Shown here one piece after another: positions 30,593-37,504 of a stretch of 37,504 nt of DNA. The notes under the pieces were generated by a model. It saw nothing but the letters and a program-made list of their open reading frames with translations, did not search any database and was not told the origin of the DNA. Each line of letters starts with the position of its first letter. The stretch's first letter is position 1. A program made the translations under genes and the position numbers. The stretch covers positions 1 to 37,504 of the forward strand of contig MHFG01000027.1 of assembly GCA_001804065.1 (NCBI GenBank), in the 5' to 3' direction. Source of the DNA: Omnitrophica bacterium RIFCSPHIGHO2_02_FULL_46_20. GTDB taxonomy: Bacteria > Omnitrophota > Gorgyraeia > 2-01-FULL-45-10.

Positions 30593-31852
30593 CTAATTTG
30601 CGTGAGAGGCTCTTGCTATGGTAGCGAGCGCGCGCGGTATCACGTATATTTTCGCATATTTGCCGACAACATCTTCCGCGCGCTGTAAAGCATCCGACAG
30701 ATTTTCGCAATATTCAATAGGGAGGCCTTCCATGAAATTTTTAAAGCCTTTTGTCACAAATATAACTTTATAATCTAACAGCGCTTTCGCGACCATATAG
30801 GCCCTATGTTCTCCCGCAACGCAGCCTTTTATTCTGACATGATTAACAAAATTCTCCGCTGAACGCATATTTTTCAACTCTTCATAGAATCTTTTCTCAG
30901 CATAGCTCTCCCCTATCCCGTCTCTAAGTTCTGCGGCCACTATCACTACCCCGCCTTTTCTGACTACCGGCTTATCAACGCTCAAAATATAGTTTATGGC
31001 TCTTGATGCCTGATAAAGGTTAACATCTTTTGGACAGCCTATGCCGCATATTACGATATCGGCTTTTGTTTTCGCCTCGACCTCAAAAACAGTCTTCGCG
31101 AAATCCGCGCCTTTTTTAAATACATCTTTTACCGGCCCCGCGAATACTTTCAAGGCCTTACCATCCGGATCATTGACAGTATTTATTGAAAATACGGGAG
31201 AGATATTTTCTATAATATGCCAAAGCGTCTCTTGGAAATGGTTGCCTTCCAAGGAGCCTATGTTTGTAGCCGCGTCATCCAAAAATTTTACGCTATGTGT
31301 CGCGTTTATAGTCGCCTCGCCGGCAAGCCCTATCGCAATCGTCTTGGCGCCCCCGCTATATCCCGCGTACAGATGCGGCTCTATGACGCCTATCGATATT
31401 ATAAAATCGTAATTAAGCACTCTCTTGTCTAATGCCGCGGGAACGTCATACTTGGTCTTTCCGAAATGTAGGCATGATTTACCATACGGGTCATGCTGCA
31501 GAATTCTGCAACGTTTTAAAATAGGGAATCCTAAAAGCCTTCGAAGCTGATCGGGTGTATGTTTTTTGTGCAGACCGGTGGCTATTATTATATCCATAGA
31601 CCTCGAGGGGATGGAAATTTTTTTTAACAAGGCCGGCAGGATCTCTTTCAGATGGCCGCTTCTCGTGGCGTCAGGAACTACAATCAGAACTTTTTTCTTA
31701 CAAAAAGGCACATCTTTTTCTCTCAAGGCTTTTAAAACTAATTTGCTTATACTTTTTGCAGGCTCCATTTTATTCTGCAGTATTCCCAGAAGCCTATTTT
31801 CCGGCAAAGAAAGTTTTAAAGCGCCTCTGCCGTAAGGAATATTTATTGTCAT
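30593..31852 (-). CDS. larA: LarA-family racemase/epimerase (nickel-pincer-dependent, DUF2088)
   Basis: The 419-residue protein has the complete LarA active site: DATR at 61-64, His95 in GLHKKHT, His160 in EPHLYAGYSGGAK, Lys170 and His186 in TINATHS. His160, Lys170 and His186 have spacings of 10 and 26, the same as H174, K184 and H200 of the Lactobacillus plantarum enzyme, where the Lys carries the nickel-pincer cofactor. LarA interconverts L- and D-lactate; relatives act on other 2-hydroxyacids. It overlaps the FAD oxidase gene by 4 bases. The cofactor genes larB, larC and larE are not in the window. Specificity is unproven, so the symbol marks the family. Confidence 0.85.
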   Translation of the reverse strand: MTINIPYGRGALKLSLPENRLLGILQNKMEPAKSISKLVLKALREKDVPFCKKKVLIVVPDATRSGHLKEILPALLKKISIPSRSMDIIIATGLHKKHTPDQLRRLLGFPILKRCRILQHDPYGKSCLHFGKTKYDVPAALDKRVLNYDFIISIGVIEPHLYAGYSGGAKTIAIGLAGEATINATHSVKFLDDAATNIGSLEGNHFQETLWHIIENISPVFSINTVNDPDGKALKVFAGPVKDVFKKGADFAKTVFEVEAKTKADIVICGIGCPKDVNLYQASRAINYILSVDKPVVRKGGVVIVAAELRDGIGESYAEKRFYEELKNMRSAENFVNHVRIKGCVAGEHRAYMVAKALLDYKVIFVTKGFKNFMEGLPIEYCENLSDALQRAEDVVGKYAKIYVIPRALATIARASHAN

Positions 31853-33333
31853 ACTAAGCCAAGCGCCTCTTTTGGAAAAATATTATCTAATCCGAGAACG
31901 CAATTAGGGTCGAGGGCCTTTTTTATCCTGGCCATTTCCAGTATGCCTTCATGGCCGTACATTTCTTCCAGATATTCGCGCCGCGTCTTTCCTATTCCGT
32001 GTTCGGCTGAGACTGTTCCGCCTAAAGCGACGGCTTTCTTTACAAACTTAAGGCATATCTCTTCTGAAATCTTAAGCTCTTTTTCATCTCTGGGGAGAAG
32101 ATTTACATGGACGTGGCATTCACCGATGTGGCCAAATACGGCATGCTCTATTCCAGCTCTTTTTAGAGCGCCGGCATAGCAGCGCATCATATCCAGAAAT
32201 TTGCTTTCGGGAACGGCTATGTCAGTGCTAATTTTCCGGAAGCCGTTTCTCTTGACGATCTCATTTATTGACTCAGGGATCGCATGGCGAAATTGGGTAA
32301 ATGTCTCGCGCATCTTTTCTGTCATCGCGACCCATGTATTATCTAAAAACGCGTTGTGTTTCGAGATAAGTTTTAGCCAGCTATCCACGCTTCTTTCTTC
32401 ATCCGCACCCGCTGCTTCCTGCTCAAAAAATATCGCGGCAGAGGCATCTTTCGGAACCGCGCTATTCTTTTGACGCAATAATTTAAGCGCGTTTTCGTCG
32501 AAATATTCAATGGATAGCGCGTCGATACCGTCGGCTTTGTTTTTATCCTTTGATAGGGTTCTCGCTTCAGCCGCAAAATTCCATGAATCCGAATATTCCT
32601 TAAAGAACACGAAAGAGCTGAATATCTTTGGCGGTTTTTTTGTCAGGCCCAATTCCATCTCTACTATTATAGAAAGCGTCCCTTCCTGCCCTATAAATAA
32701 ATCAATCGCATCCATTCCGGTTCGCGCAAAATATCCCGCGGAATTTTTTACCTTTGGCATTTTATAGGCCGGTAAAGGTATTTTTATTTCTTGGCCGCTA
32801 TCAAGCCGAATCGTAGAATATTTTTTTGTTAATAAATTTTGCCCGCGCTTTATTTCGTATATTTCACCGCTCGCCAGCACCATCTTCAGGCGCTCCACAT
32901 AAATTCTAGTAGAGCCATATTTGAACGATCTTGAGCCGGAGGCATTTGTCGCGACAGTGCCGCCTAAAAACGCGGTTTTTTCCGTAGGATAACAGGCGTA
33001 AAAAAGGCCTTTCCTTTCGCACTCGTTCTTAAAATCCTCGACCAAAACGCCTGCCTGAACGATAGCGCGGAATCCTCCTTCTGAAATCTCGATTATTTTA
33101 TTGAATTTTTCGAGCGATACCACTATACCGCCAAAAGGAATGCGCGAACCAGTGGTGCCTGTGCCTCCGCCGGATATTGTTATGGGGAGTTTATTTTGAT
33201 TTGCTTCTTTCACAAATTCTGATAAAGCGGTTATATCTTCGGGAAAAGCTACGCTATCGGCGTGACCGCCTTTTAAGTTTGAGCTGTCCTCAAAATAGCC
33301 CCTTATCACATCCTGGTCTTTTTTGATTAACAC
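31849..33333 (-). CDS. FAD-linked oxidase, D-lactate/glycolate dehydrogenase (GlcD) type
   Basis: The 494-residue protein has an N-terminal PCMH FAD-binding domain (residues 30-215: PITISGGGTGTTGSRIPFGG, then FLGGTVATNASGSRSFKYGS) and a C-terminal FAD-oxidase_C domain (HIGECHVHVNLLPRD and GTVSAEHGIGKTRREYLEEM). It would oxidise a 2-hydroxyacid to the keto acid. Its ATGA overlap with larA suggests that L- and D-lactate enter one path: racemisation, then oxidation. The start is GTG at 33333; element B begins 6 bases upstream, so no ribosome site is visible. No iron-sulfur subunit follows. Confidence 0.88.
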   Translation of the reverse strand: MLIKKDQDVIRGYFEDSSNLKGGHADSVAFPEDITALSEFVKEANQNKLPITISGGGTGTTGSRIPFGGIVVSLEKFNKIIEISEGGFRAIVQAGVLVEDFKNECERKGLFYACYPTEKTAFLGGTVATNASGSRSFKYGSTRIYVERLKMVLASGEIYEIKRGQNLLTKKYSTIRLDSGQEIKIPLPAYKMPKVKNSAGYFARTGMDAIDLFIGQEGTLSIIVEMELGLTKKPPKIFSSFVFFKEYSDSWNFAAEARTLSKDKNKADGIDALSIEYFDENALKLLRQKNSAVPKDASAAIFFEQEAAGADEERSVDSWLKLISKHNAFLDNTWVAMTEKMRETFTQFRHAIPESINEIVKRNGFRKISTDIAVPESKFLDMMRCYAGALKRAGIEHAVFGHIGECHVHVNLLPRDEKELKISEEICLKFVKKAVALGGTVSAEHGIGKTRREYLEEMYGHEGILEMARIKKALDPNCVLGLDNIFPKEALGLV

Positions 33334-33338
33334 GGTAA

Positions 33339-33492
33339 TTAAGTGAGGGGTGTGTATAATTCATACCAGGTCATTCTGAGGAGCGATAGCGACGAAGAAT
33401 CTAAACAATTGAGATTCTTCTCCCGCCATGACTCATAATAGGCGCGGGGCGGGATCAGAATGACGATAGAATTATGCGCACTGCTCAATTAA
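33339..33492. mobile_element. MITE-like element B with terminal inverted repeats
   Basis: The left end TTAAGTGAGGGGTGTGTATA (33339-33358, continuing ATTC to 33362) and the right end, read as its complement (33492-33469: TTAATTGAGCAGTGCGCATA, then ATTC), match in 19 of 24 positions. Inside, GTCATTCTGAG and CAGAATGAC, and GAAGAATCT and AGATTCTTC, form nested palindromes. It has no ORF and is 154 bases long. The right end matches element A. Confidence 0.78.
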
Positions 33493-33538
33493 GTATATAC
33501 AGTAAAGAGAGATTTGACAATAAAAATCCGTAGAAAAA

Positions 33539-33579
33539 GGGACAGCGACTATTTATCACTAATGAATAGTCGCTGTCCC
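33539..33579 (-). terminator. intrinsic terminator after the 123-residue gene
   Basis: The minus strand forms a perfect 15-base stem (33579-33565 with 33553-33539; GGGACAGCGACTATT and its complement) with an 11-base loop, followed by TTTTTCTAC. It lies 8 bases after the stop of the gene at 33588. Confidence 0.82.
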
Positions 33580-33587
33580 TACGAATA

Positions 33588-33959
33588 TTATTTCTTAATG
33601 GAATTCAGCGCTTCGCGCGCCTCTTTATCTTCCCACTCTTTCTTGAATCGCAGATCGTTCTTATTCGAATCGGAAGTTTTGAGCGGAGGCTGAACAGCCG
33701 CCATTTGGCATATTCCAGCGGCCGGTTGGTAGTTATATTTCGTCTTTATCCCTGAGAGAAAACCCAAGGTGACCAATATTATTACCGCTGTTATCCTTGC
33801 GGCAGAGTTATTGTAAAAACGCACAGGCTTTGTCGCGTATTTCATTTCTATGCCTGACATTATGTTGCCGGACAGGTAATCACCGACTATTTCCATCGCT
33901 TCATCTTTATTTGCCGCTTCGGAAGTTATCTCGATGTTGGTTTTATACTTAATTGCCAT
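33588..33959 (-). CDS. hypothetical protein with one membrane segment
   Basis: The 123-residue protein has a soluble N-terminal part (MAIKYKTNIEITSEAANKDE, then AMEIVGDYLSGNIMSGIEM), one membrane segment at about 54-70 (ARITAVIILVTLGFLSGIK) and a polar C-terminal tail. The N-terminal part repeats a pattern (NIEI...DEAMEIVGDYLSGN) seen in small regulatory or stress-membrane proteins, but no family is firm. The ribosome site AGGAG lies 5 bases before ATG, so it is expressed. It stands alone with its own terminator. Confidence 0.65.
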   Translation of the reverse strand: MAIKYKTNIEITSEAANKDEAMEIVGDYLSGNIMSGIEMKYATKPVRFYNNSAARITAVIILVTLGFLSGIKTKYNYQPAAGICQMAAVQPPLKTSDSNKNDLRFKKEWEDKEAREALNSIKK

Positions 33960-34054
33960 GTTATCTCCTATTCAATACTTTTAACTAATGCTAAGTATAG
34001 CATTAGATTAGAGAATAGGCAAGAGAAATATCTAACTATTTTAAACCTTAACTT

Positions 34055-34627
34055 TTAGATTTTATCTAAGGAGAGGCCGAGTTCGTAGGATTTTAGGAGC
34101 GCGTCTTTTAGTTTTTTGGAATTATTAGTCATTTTATTCGTTCCGCATACGAAAAGTTCGCCGGCGTACTCAACATCGAGGGTTACAAAAAATATATTTA
34201 TTATCTTTTTAGCGCTTTCAAAGTACTCTCTATTGTCCTTGCCCGCTACACATATAAAAATGCCTTTCCGCGACTTTGGACGCGCCATGCCCTTCTTCAA
34301 AATATATTTCTTGACCCAGAGGCTTTGACACCTGTCAATCATCGCTTTAAGCTGGGCTGTTACGGTTCCAAAATATATCGGGGACGCTATGATAAAACCG
34401 TCGGCATGCTCAAGTTTTTCGTAAACGGCTCTCATGTCGTCGCTAAGAACGCATACGCCTGTTTCGTCGCAGCCGCCGCATGCCTGGCAGGGTTTAAAAT
34501 CAAGATCGTTTAAGATTATCTTGTCTGTGCCGGCGCCTCCGGCTCTTGCGCCGTCAAGAGCCTCGTTTAATAAAAGATTGGTAAATCCCTCTTTCTTGGG
34601 GCTGCCGCTTATTCCAAGAATCTTCAC
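34055..34627 (-). CDS. NADPH-dependent FMN reductase/iron-sulfur flavoprotein family
   Basis: The 190-residue flavodoxin-fold protein begins MKILGISGSPKKEGFTNLLL, where GSPKKEGFTN binds the FMN phosphate. CQACGGCDETGVC follows, giving cysteines 48, 51, 54 and 59 that could hold a cluster, as in iron-sulfur flavoproteins. ASPIYFGTVTAQLKAMIDR is the typical flavin-contact motif. It would reduce quinones, flavins or other acceptors. The start is GTG at 34627 with AAGG in range, but that site is buried in a hairpin (34627-34673), so translation may be controlled. Confidence 0.88.
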   Translation of the reverse strand: MKILGISGSPKKEGFTNLLLNEALDGARAGGAGTDKIILNDLDFKPCQACGGCDETGVCVLSDDMRAVYEKLEHADGFIIASPIYFGTVTAQLKAMIDRCQSLWVKKYILKKGMARPKSRKGIFICVAGKDNREYFESAKKIINIFFVTLDVEYAGELFVCGTNKMTNNSKKLKDALLKSYELGLSLDKI

Positions 34628-34673
34628 CCCGCACCTTCTTCCATCCCGCTATCCTTCTTTAGAAGGTGCGGGG
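34627..34673 (-). promoter_or_regulatory. hairpin over the ribosome binding site of the FMN reductase gene
   Basis: In the transcript CCCCGCACCTTCT (34673-34661) pairs perfectly over 13 bases with AGAAGGTGCGGGG (34639-34627), leaving a 21-base loop. The second arm holds AAGG and touches the GTG start. No U-run follows, so it is not a typical intrinsic terminator. It probably tunes translation. Confidence 0.6.
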
Positions 34674-34679
34674 TTCACC

Positions 34680-34937
34680 CTATTCTTCTCTATTCTTCCT
34701 TATCCTTAATCCTACATTTTTGGCTATGTCACAGAATTCTTTTTCGCTCAAATTATCCAGGCTCTTCCGTCGTTTATCCAACTGCTCGTTGAACTTTACA
34801 GCCTTCTCCTGCATCATCTCATGCGTCTCTTCCGAGCCGCCAAAAAGAGCGAAGTTCTTCCCCTTGGTGACCCTCACGTGGCCGTCTTTACAATCCAACC
34901 CCAAACCTAATAATAATTTTCTGTTTACTCTATTCAT
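34680..34937 (-). CDS. small basic hypothetical protein (85 residues)
   Basis: The protein begins MNRVNRKLLLGLGLDCKDGH. It is basic with no membrane segment. VRVTKGKNFALFGGSEETHE may be a beta segment, and the rest (KAVKFNEQLDKRRKSLDNL, then EFCDIAKNVGLRIRKNREE) is helical. I chose the ATG at 34937, 10 bases after AGGAG; an ATG at 34946 would be only 1 base from it. No family is recognised; conserved in this lineage perhaps. It precedes the hairpin and the FMN reductase. Confidence 0.6.
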   Translation of the reverse strand: MNRVNRKLLLGLGLDCKDGHVRVTKGKNFALFGGSEETHEMMQEKAVKFNEQLDKRRKSLDNLSEKEFCDIAKNVGLRIRKNREE

Positions 34938-34974
34938 CCCGCTCATTCTCCTACTCGTTACCCTGCCTTTAATT

Positions 34975-35002
34975 GAGACCTGTCCCCTTGGGACCTGACC
35001 CC
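34975..35002. repeat. REP-like GGGTCAGGTCCC element, copy 2
   Basis: GAGACCTGTCCCCTTGGGAC followed by CTGACCCC is the reverse complement of 21999-22027 with two base differences. It lies between the small basic protein gene and the EF-Tu-like gene. Confidence 0.6.
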
Positions 35003-35015
35003 AATCATTTCCTTA

Positions 35016-35423
35016 TTAAACTCTGTAAACACTATCCCCTTGCCTGGCGCGTGATTTTACTAATAATCCTATTTCCTGGCCTTTCTTCCCCTCCTGTATA
35101 GGGACACGGTCAAGTTGTATCGATTTAACCACTTCTTTAAAATCTGTCGTGTGGCCTTTGATATATATAGAATCGCCGGCCTTCAGGCCGTCTTTCAATA
35201 ATTTGACTGCCGCCGCTTTCACGTGCTGGAAATAATGAGTGACCACGCCAATCTTTTCTAATGATACCTCGGGGGCCGCTTTTTTAATCTTCTTAAGCTT
35301 CGTTTTAAGAGCCTTGTCTTTTACCGCCTTTTTGGCTTTTATCTTCTTGGCCTTTGACCCTGCCGCGGCAGGCCGAGCCTTGGCCCTTTTAACATTAGCT
35401 TTTCTGACCTTCTTTTTAGCCAT
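35016..35423 (-). CDS. translation factor-like protein (EF-Tu domain 2-like) with lysine-rich tail
   Basis: The 135-residue protein has two parts. Residues 1-50 are Lys/Ala-rich, with KK, KAK and KIKAKK repeats (histone-H1-like, unfolded). Residues 52-135 match a small translation-elongation-factor-like family: EKIGVVTHYFQHVKAAAVKL, LKAGDSIYIKGHTTDFKEVV, then QLDRVPIQEGKKGQEIGLLV and a final VYRV. This fold is a beta barrel like EF-Tu domain 2 and binds RNA or protein in its larger relatives. The tail may bind RNA or DNA. AAGGAG 7 bases before ATG confirms the start. Confidence 0.75.
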   Translation of the reverse strand: MAKKKVRKANVKRAKARPAAAGSKAKKIKAKKAVKDKALKTKLKKIKKAAPEVSLEKIGVVTHYFQHVKAAAVKLLKDGLKAGDSIYIKGHTTDFKEVVKSIQLDRVPIQEGKKGQEIGLLVKSRARQGDSVYRV

Positions 35424-35491
35424 AGTTTCGCTCCTTTTTTAGTTTCATTTTTGTTATATTATATATCACAAAAATTCATTTGCAAGTTATT

Positions 35492-36136
35492 TTATCCGGA
35501 GCTTTTGTTGAGCGGGCATTCCTTACAATTCGGCTTGCTTTGGCAAAATTCTTTGCCTAAACGCACTATAAGCGCGTGGTATTCATTATATAACTTTTCC
35601 CGCTTAGGCAAATTATCCATAAAAAATTTCTGCACTTCGTGATAGTCAGCCGCTTCCTTGACGAGCGAATGCCTTGAAAATATCCTTTTTGTATACGCGT
35701 CGACAACAAACACTTTCTTTTTAAACGCGTAGAGCATGATCGAGTCGCATGTTTCCGGGCCTATGCCGTTAATATGTAAAAGCTCTTCCTTTAGTTTATC
35801 CGCTCTTTGCGTAGACAACCTATCGAGAGAGCCGGCGTATTTGGAATATAGAAAAGATATGAAATTCTTTAATCTTTTTGTTTTTATATTGTAGTATCCC
35901 GACGGCTTTATCATGCGCCCGAGAGAATCATAGCGGATATCTTTTATTCTTTTGGGCGATAACGATTTGGCTTTTTTAAGGTTAACTATCGCCTTTTCGA
36001 CATTGGACCACGCCGTATTCTGCGTAAGTATGGCGCCTACGATAACTTCAAAACGCGTCTTGCCAGGCCACCACCCTTGAGGGCCATAGAATTCATAGAG
36101 CCGATTATATATTTCCACCAATCTACCGCTCTTCAT
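35492..36136 (-). CDS. endonuclease III-like HhH-GPD DNA glycosylase, atypical active site
   Basis: The 214-residue protein has the HhH-GPD fold: FEVIVGAILTQNTAWSNVEK near the start and the hairpin-helix-hairpin LLHINGIGPETCDSIMLYAF with the catalytic Asp146 in VVDAYTKRI. Glu128 (GIGPET) replaces the lysine of endonuclease III (GRKT, Lys120), so lyase activity is not expected; the layout is like the 3-methyladenine glycosylase MagIII group. Only three cysteines (C198, C204, C207) are found where a 4Fe-4S cluster needs four. It would remove damaged bases. It overlaps the sugar isomerase-like gene by 4 bases. Confidence 0.82.
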   Translation of the reverse strand: MKSGRLVEIYNRLYEFYGPQGWWPGKTRFEVIVGAILTQNTAWSNVEKAIVNLKKAKSLSPKRIKDIRYDSLGRMIKPSGYYNIKTKRLKNFISFLYSKYAGSLDRLSTQRADKLKEELLHINGIGPETCDSIMLYAFKKKVFVVDAYTKRIFSRHSLVKEAADYHEVQKFFMDNLPKREKLYNEYHALIVRLGKEFCQSKPNCKECPLNKSSG

Positions 36137-36876
36137 AATCGGCCGATTCTTTTTAAATACAGGATCCCTTTAATGATCCCGGATAGGTCTTTTGCTTCCA
36201 ATGTATAATAAGGGTCCAAAGATGTTTTATCCAACGCTTCAAAGAAGCTTAAAAAGTCGATCTTGCCCTTTCCAAGCGGCAGATGAGAATCCATATCGCC
36301 TAAATTATCGGAAAGATGTATCTCTTTTATTAAATCACCGGCATAATCGCTTAAAAGCAGAGTTACGCTTTTCTCCGCAAATACGTAAAAATGGCCGACA
36401 TCAAAACATGCCTTCAAGCGGTCAGAATTTATCGCAGTCAAAATTTTGATTATCGGCTTCGCGGATATTTCTTGATGATTTTCAAGCAGCACCGTGATGG
36501 AATTTTCATCCGCAAAATCCGCTATCTCTTTCCATATATATACATGCTCTTCCCGCCAATAGCCTTCCACATGCATTACTATAGTATCCGCGCCGAGATG
36601 CTTACAAAATCGCGATGTTTTATAATAAATTTCCTTATATTTATCAAATCCTTCTTTATTAGGGTCGCATACCGGCGCGTGGACCCTTCTTGATATACCT
36701 CTTTTATCTAATAACTTCGCGGCGCGCTCGATTTCATCGATATTATAAGAATTGATTTTGGCAGGATCGAGGTAGACTTCGCAGTTAACTTTAAAGAGAT
36801 AGATTAACCACAGTTTTTCCAAGAGGTCGCGGTATGTTATCTGGATGAATAGCTTATTCTTTTGAATCTTTTTCAA
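36133..36876 (-). CDS. TIM-barrel sugar phosphate isomerase/epimerase-like protein
   Basis: The 247-residue protein belongs to the AP endonuclease 2/xylose-isomerase-like barrels: RVHAPVCDPN, GADTIVMHVEGYW, ITVLLENHQE, LKACFDVGHFYVF, IKEIHLSDNLGDMDSHLPLG and YYTLEAKDL mark the successive strands and carry the His, Glu and Asp metal ligands. Members act as sugar isomerases/epimerases or as DNA end-repair nucleases; coupling to the glycosylase-like gene by ATGA makes either role possible. The start may be TTG at 36876, a guess: no ATG is near and the ribosome site is weak. Confidence 0.78.
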   Translation of the reverse strand: MKKIQKNKLFIQITYRDLLEKLWLIYLFKVNCEVYLDPAKINSYNIDEIERAAKLLDKRGISRRVHAPVCDPNKEGFDKYKEIYYKTSRFCKHLGADTIVMHVEGYWREEHVYIWKEIADFADENSITVLLENHQEISAKPIIKILTAINSDRLKACFDVGHFYVFAEKSVTLLLSDYAGDLIKEIHLSDNLGDMDSHLPLGKGKIDFLSFFEALDKTSLDPYYTLEAKDLSGIIKGILYLKRIGRL

Positions 36877-36879
36877 GGG

Positions 36880-37504
36880 TTATTCAAAATAATCGGTATC
36901 GCTATATTTATATTTACAGATACCTCGTTTAGAACTTTGAATAAATTCTATCAGATATTCCAGCTCCTTTGACGGGCCTAACTTCTTAATCTCGTCTATG
37001 GCCTGGGACGTATTGAGATTTGAGCTATAAAGAAGCTTAAACGCTTCTGTTATTTTATGTATTGTATCGCGTGAAAACTTCGCCCGCCGTAAACCCACAA
37101 GATTGACCGACCGGATAACGGAAGGCCCCCTTACCAACATATACGGAGGAACGTCTTTATTTATACCGGAGAAGCCGCCTACTATAACAAAAGCGCCTAT
37201 GCGGCAAAATTGATGAACGACAACGTTGCCTGATATGAATGAATTATCGCCGACCGCTACGTGGCCCGCAAGAAGCGCGCCATTGGCCAGTATCACGTTA
37301 TTGCCTATCATACAGTCATGGCCTATATGAGACGCGGCCATTAAATAGCAGCCGTCTCCGACTACCGTGGATGAGCCCTCTTTCGCGGCCCGGTGTATGG
37401 TGGCGTATTCTCTTATAACATTATGCTTCCCTATCTTCAGGAACGTATTCTTGCCGGCGTCAAGTGTCAGATCTTGCGGCAAGTTGCCCAGCACAGCGCC
37501 CATA
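36880..37504 (-). CDS. lpxA: UDP-N-acetylglucosamine acyltransferase LpxA, 5' end outside the window
   Basis: The readable 208 residues show the left-handed beta-helix hexapeptide repeats of LpxA: NVIREYATIHRAAKEGSSTV, then SHIGHDCMIGNNVILANGAL, with HIGHDC holding the catalytic His, LAGHVAVGD, and the VVHQFCRIGAFVIVGGFSGI segment. The C-terminal helices NLVGLRRAKFSRDTIHKITE match E. coli LpxA closely. LpxA adds a 3-hydroxyacyl chain to UDP-GlcNAc, the first step of lipid A synthesis, so this organism has an outer membrane with lipid A. Roughly 50-60 N-terminal residues are missing. Confidence 0.93.
   Translation of the reverse strand, partial: MGAVLGNLPQDLTLDAGKNTFLKIGKHNVIREYATIHRAAKEGSSTVVGDGCYLMAASHIGHDCMIGNNVILANGALLAGHVAVGDNSFISGNVVVHQFCRIGAFVIVGGFSGINKDVPPYMLVRGPSVIRSVNLVGLRRAKFSRDTIHKITEAFKLLYSSNLNTSQAIDEIKKLGPSKELEYLIEFIQSSKRGICKYKYSDTDYFE

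Noticed and set aside
31041-31412. 123-residue plus-strand open frame
   Set aside because: Antisense of the LarA-like gene; no independent support.
34627-34673. Hairpin as an intrinsic terminator
   Set aside because: No U-run follows the stem on the minus strand and a start codon abuts it, so regulation of translation fits better.

Overview
The window looks like a chromosomal segment of an uncultured Gram-negative bacterium, probably of the Omnitrophota (candidate phylum OP3) or a near relative. This is an inference. It rests on an lpxA gene (lipid A, so an outer membrane), a large surface-polysaccharide cluster, moderately AT-rich DNA, glycine-zipper envelope proteins, and short palindromic repeats plus many toxin-antitoxin-like modules of the kind common in such genomes. 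No rRNA, tRNA, CRISPR array or transposase gene was seen. Every gene I accept lies on the minus strand, so the biological order runs from high to low coordinates.

Region 1 (1-11953) is a polysaccharide/O-antigen cluster with overlapping or nearly abutting genes. It runs GT4, UDP-galactopyranose mutase (glf), a radical SAM protein, a Wzx-type flippase, two paralogous GT2 enzymes, a small membrane protein, two GT4 enzymes, a Wzy/ligase-like polymerase and the start of another GT2. A decayed GT2 3' end and a duplicated junction bracket the small membrane gene, so that gene was probably inserted.

Region 2 (11962-21976) is an accessory island and the most interesting part. One intact small excisionase-type (HTH_17/MerR-like) DNA-binding gene is followed by six truncated copies of the same gene. 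The surviving part is nearly always the last 15-30 codons, and each copy sits just upstream of a different module. The modules are a secreted/membrane protein pair, a RhuM-Fic fusion, an AbiEi/AbiEii pair with a nuclease-like N-terminus, a nucleotidyltransferase with an unrecognised 222-residue partner, a 72-residue protein and a papain-like peptidase. A DUF4143 ATPase and a reversed AbiEii/AbiEi pair also lie here. Two of the copies share 78 identical bases and flank the nucleotidyltransferase module. This resembles an array of gene cassettes marked by relics of one gene.

Region 3 (22095-29757) holds a CHASE2-SpoIIE phosphatase, a second DUF4143 ATPase with a strong operator/promoter, a second flippase with a small membrane partner, an AsmA/DUF748-like protein, a PAC2-family protein and a secreted nuclease.

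Region 4 (29793-37504) holds a glycine-zipper protein, a LarA-like racemase overlapping an FAD-linked D-lactate-dehydrogenase-like oxidase, several small proteins, an FMN reductase with a hairpin over its ribosome binding site, an EF-Tu domain 2-like protein with a lysine-rich tail, an endonuclease III-like protein, a TIM-barrel sugar isomerase-like protein and lpxA, which runs off the right edge. Two MITE-like palindromic elements lie at about 29083-29189 and 33339-33492. No gene-free stretch exceeds 300 bases.
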